A DNA stretch of 6,633 bases, from the NCBI GenBank assembly GCA_024224995.1, contig JAAENB010000719.1, forward strand, positions 1 through 6,633. The letters are read 5' to 3'. The notes under the pieces were generated by a model. It was not told where the DNA came from. It made no database searches and saw only the letters and a list, made by a program, of their open reading frames with translations. The DNA comes from a bacterium (GTDB lineage Bacteria; Spirochaetota; UBA4802; UBA5550). Positions 5,397-6,633 of the stretch are shown here, piece by piece. The stretch's first letter is position 1, and each line of letters opens with the position of its first letter. Both the position numbers and the translations under genes were made by a program.

Positions 5397-6633
5397 ATGA
5401 GAAGAAGGAAAAAAAATCCCGTAAAGCTGCTATCCCTGCTGCTGGTGCAGGGTATGGTGCTTTTAGGAATAGGGTACGTGATATTTTTTAGCGCGTGCGA
5501 GTTTGATGAGTATGGAGAATTCCGGGACGATGAATTTGCCACTCTTGATGAAGATGGATTTCAGGACTATAGCTTGAATGTTTCAACAGCTGCCAGGCCC
5601 GCGTGCAGTTCCAAAAAGATGCAGGAAATATTAGCGCCCGCAAAAAAAGCGGGACATGCTGCTGTTGTGGACTGTAACCTGAATCTTAAAAAAAATAACG
5701 TTATTACCAAACGGCTTATTTTCCAGGGAAAAAACGCCACTGGAGTTACAATGAATTGCAACAATGCCTTGCTCAACGGAGGTTATGGAACACATAACAA
5801 GGGCAAAGACATGATCGAAGTACGGTCAATACGGCGTAACCGGAATGGAGTTAATACCTGGGAACGGCCCGAACGTGTTACCATAAAGAACTGCCGGGTT
5901 AACGGTTCCATCAGAATATGGGGCATGGCAACGAACGGAGAAGGTGCCTACCTGAGAGAGTCTTCGAGAAGACCGGGACATATTGCCAGGGCAAGAAACA
6001 ACGCGCCCAGAATTATTGTACTGAGTAATCTTACAATTAGCGGCGTGGGAAGAATTCCGCTCTATATATCTCCGGGGGTAACCCATGCCAGGGTAATCAA
6101 TTCAACATTTACCGGGAAGTCCGACAGTGTAACAATATACCTTGACGCGGAGTCTGCTGCAAATACCATTAAGAACAACAAATTCCATACCCAGAGAACC
6201 AGTAAGTCCAAAAGAGAAGTTATGGCCATAGACGGTTCTAGCCATAACACCATTATGAATAACTGGTTTTCCGGGCTCAATTACGGCGGTATCTACTTAT
6301 ACCGGAATTGCGGTGAAGGCGGTACAGTGAGGCATGCCACACCTTCATATAATAAGATTATCAACAATATATTTTATTATAATAAATATAATAAAATTTC
6401 GGCATTCCCTTCTATTTTCCTGGGTTCCCGCCAGGCCAGCTCGTGGTATTGCAATGATGATAAAGGGTATAGATTCGGCAGCAGTGCTTCCAATTTTGAT
6501 TTTGCCACATACAATGTTGTTGCGCGAAACCGGTTTTACAAGTTTACGCCGCAACAGGCCATACGGCACGGCTATCCCAATGTTGATATTCCCAATTATT
6601 TTTACCAGAACGCACGGAGTGATGGAGCCCAAC
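5397..6633 (+). CDS. Surface lipoprotein with right-handed parallel beta-helix, 3' end cut by the window
   Basis: The frame stays open from ATG 5397 to the edge (412 codons). AAGGAG (5383-5388) is 8 bases upstream; the nearer ATG at 5392 is followed at once by TAA, so 5397 is the start. Residues 1-33 are a long signal peptide (MRRRKKNPVK, then a hydrophobic segment) ending FFSAC, a slightly relaxed lipobox that points to lipidation at Cys34. An acidic tether (about 35-60) follows. The beta-helix begins near VVDCNLNL (90-97). Rung-like motifs N-x-I-x-N-N-x-F recur: NTIKNNKF (256-263), NTIMNNWF (284-291), NKIINNIF (319-326) and NVVARNRF (373-380), with related VTIKNCRV (161) and IVLSNLTI (207). 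Such Asn ladders are typical of the pectin-lyase-like fold found in polysaccharide lyases, epimerases and adhesins. I recognise no catalytic motif, so the activity is open. It is divergent from the flavoprotein gene across 172 bases. Confidence 0.85.
   Translation, partial: MRRRKKNPVKLLSLLLVQGMVLLGIGYVIFFSACEFDEYGEFRDDEFATLDEDGFQDYSLNVSTAARPACSSKKMQEILAPAKKAGHAAVVDCNLNLKKNNVITKRLIFQGKNATGVTMNCNNALLNGGYGTHNKGKDMIEVRSIRRNRNGVNTWERPERVTIKNCRVNGSIRIWGMATNGEGAYLRESSRRPGHIARARNNAPRIIVLSNLTISGVGRIPLYISPGVTHARVINSTFTGKSDSVTIYLDAESAANTIKNNKFHTQRTSKSKREVMAIDGSSHNTIMNNWFSGLNYGGIYLYRNCGEGGTVRHATPSYNKIINNIFYYNKYNKISAFPSIFLGSRQASSWYCNDDKGYRFGSSASNFDFATYNVVARNRFYKFTPQQAIRHGYPNVDIPNYFYQNARSDGAQ
6371..6397. 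repeat. AT-only inverted repeat inside the beta-helix gene
   Basis: ATTTTATTATA (6371-6381) and TATAATAAAAT (6387-6397) form perfect 11-bp arms around ATAAA. The stretch encodes IFYYNKYNKI in the beta-helix and consists only of A and T, so codons for Ile, Tyr, Asn, Lys and Phe largely explain it. Its exact symmetry is the only reason to list it. Confidence 0.6.

Noticed and set aside
5694..5705. Perfect palindrome AATAACGTTATT
   Set aside because: It lies inside the beta-helix coding sequence (codons for Asn-Asn-Val-Ile), is short, and can arise by chance.
5342..6632. A series of short minus-strand open frames at the right of the window
   Set aside because: They are all antisense to the continuous beta-helix lipoprotein frame, which has a ribosome site, signal peptide and repeat motifs.
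1..6633. CRISPR arrays, tRNA or rRNA genes, insertion sequences, attachment sites
   Set aside because: I found no regularly spaced repeats, cloverleaf-like sequence, transposase or integrase motif, or terminal inverted repeats flanked by target duplications.

Overview
The window is bacterial DNA of intermediate base composition (judged by eye, not computed), with four protein genes, two of them cut by the window edges. Exported proteins with Sec or lipoprotein signals, strong AAGGAG-type ribosome sites and an ABC-F ATPase fit a bacterium, probably Gram-negative. The mixture (neutral ceramidase, double flavodoxin-like protein, beta-helix lipoprotein) recalls environmental deltaproteobacterial or spirochaete-type genomes, but I cannot fix the phylum from this sequence.

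Layout: (1) 1-1047, + strand, is the C-terminal two thirds of an ABC-F translation-factor-type ATPase. (2) 1055-1083 is a perfect hairpin shared by convergent genes. (3) 1101-3452, - strand, is a secreted neutral ceramidase with nearly all the known active-site residues. (4) 3466-3540 is its AT-rich upstream region, crowded with inverted repeats. (5) 3541-3838 has no gene but several small hairpins and repeats. (6) 3839-5224, - strand, is a tandem flavodoxin-like redox protein whose second half has an iron-sulfur-flavoprotein-type cysteine motif. (7) 5225-5396 is a divergent promoter region with three palindromes. (8) 5397 to the window end, + strand, is a lipoprotein with a right-handed beta-helix, open at the edge.

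The most interesting signal links the two minus-strand genes. The same palindrome, TAACA-Y-TGTTA, lies at almost the same distance upstream of the ceramidase start (centre 77 bp away) and of the flavoprotein start (centre 74 bp away), although the genes are separated by about 390 bp and have separate ribosome sites. This suggests one regulator controls both, so the extracellular ceramide hydrolase and the cytoplasmic flavoprotein may serve one lipid-responsive function. The second notable feature is the flavoprotein itself: its first half keeps the flavin-phosphate loop but has no cysteine cluster, and its second half keeps the cysteine cluster but has a degenerate loop.
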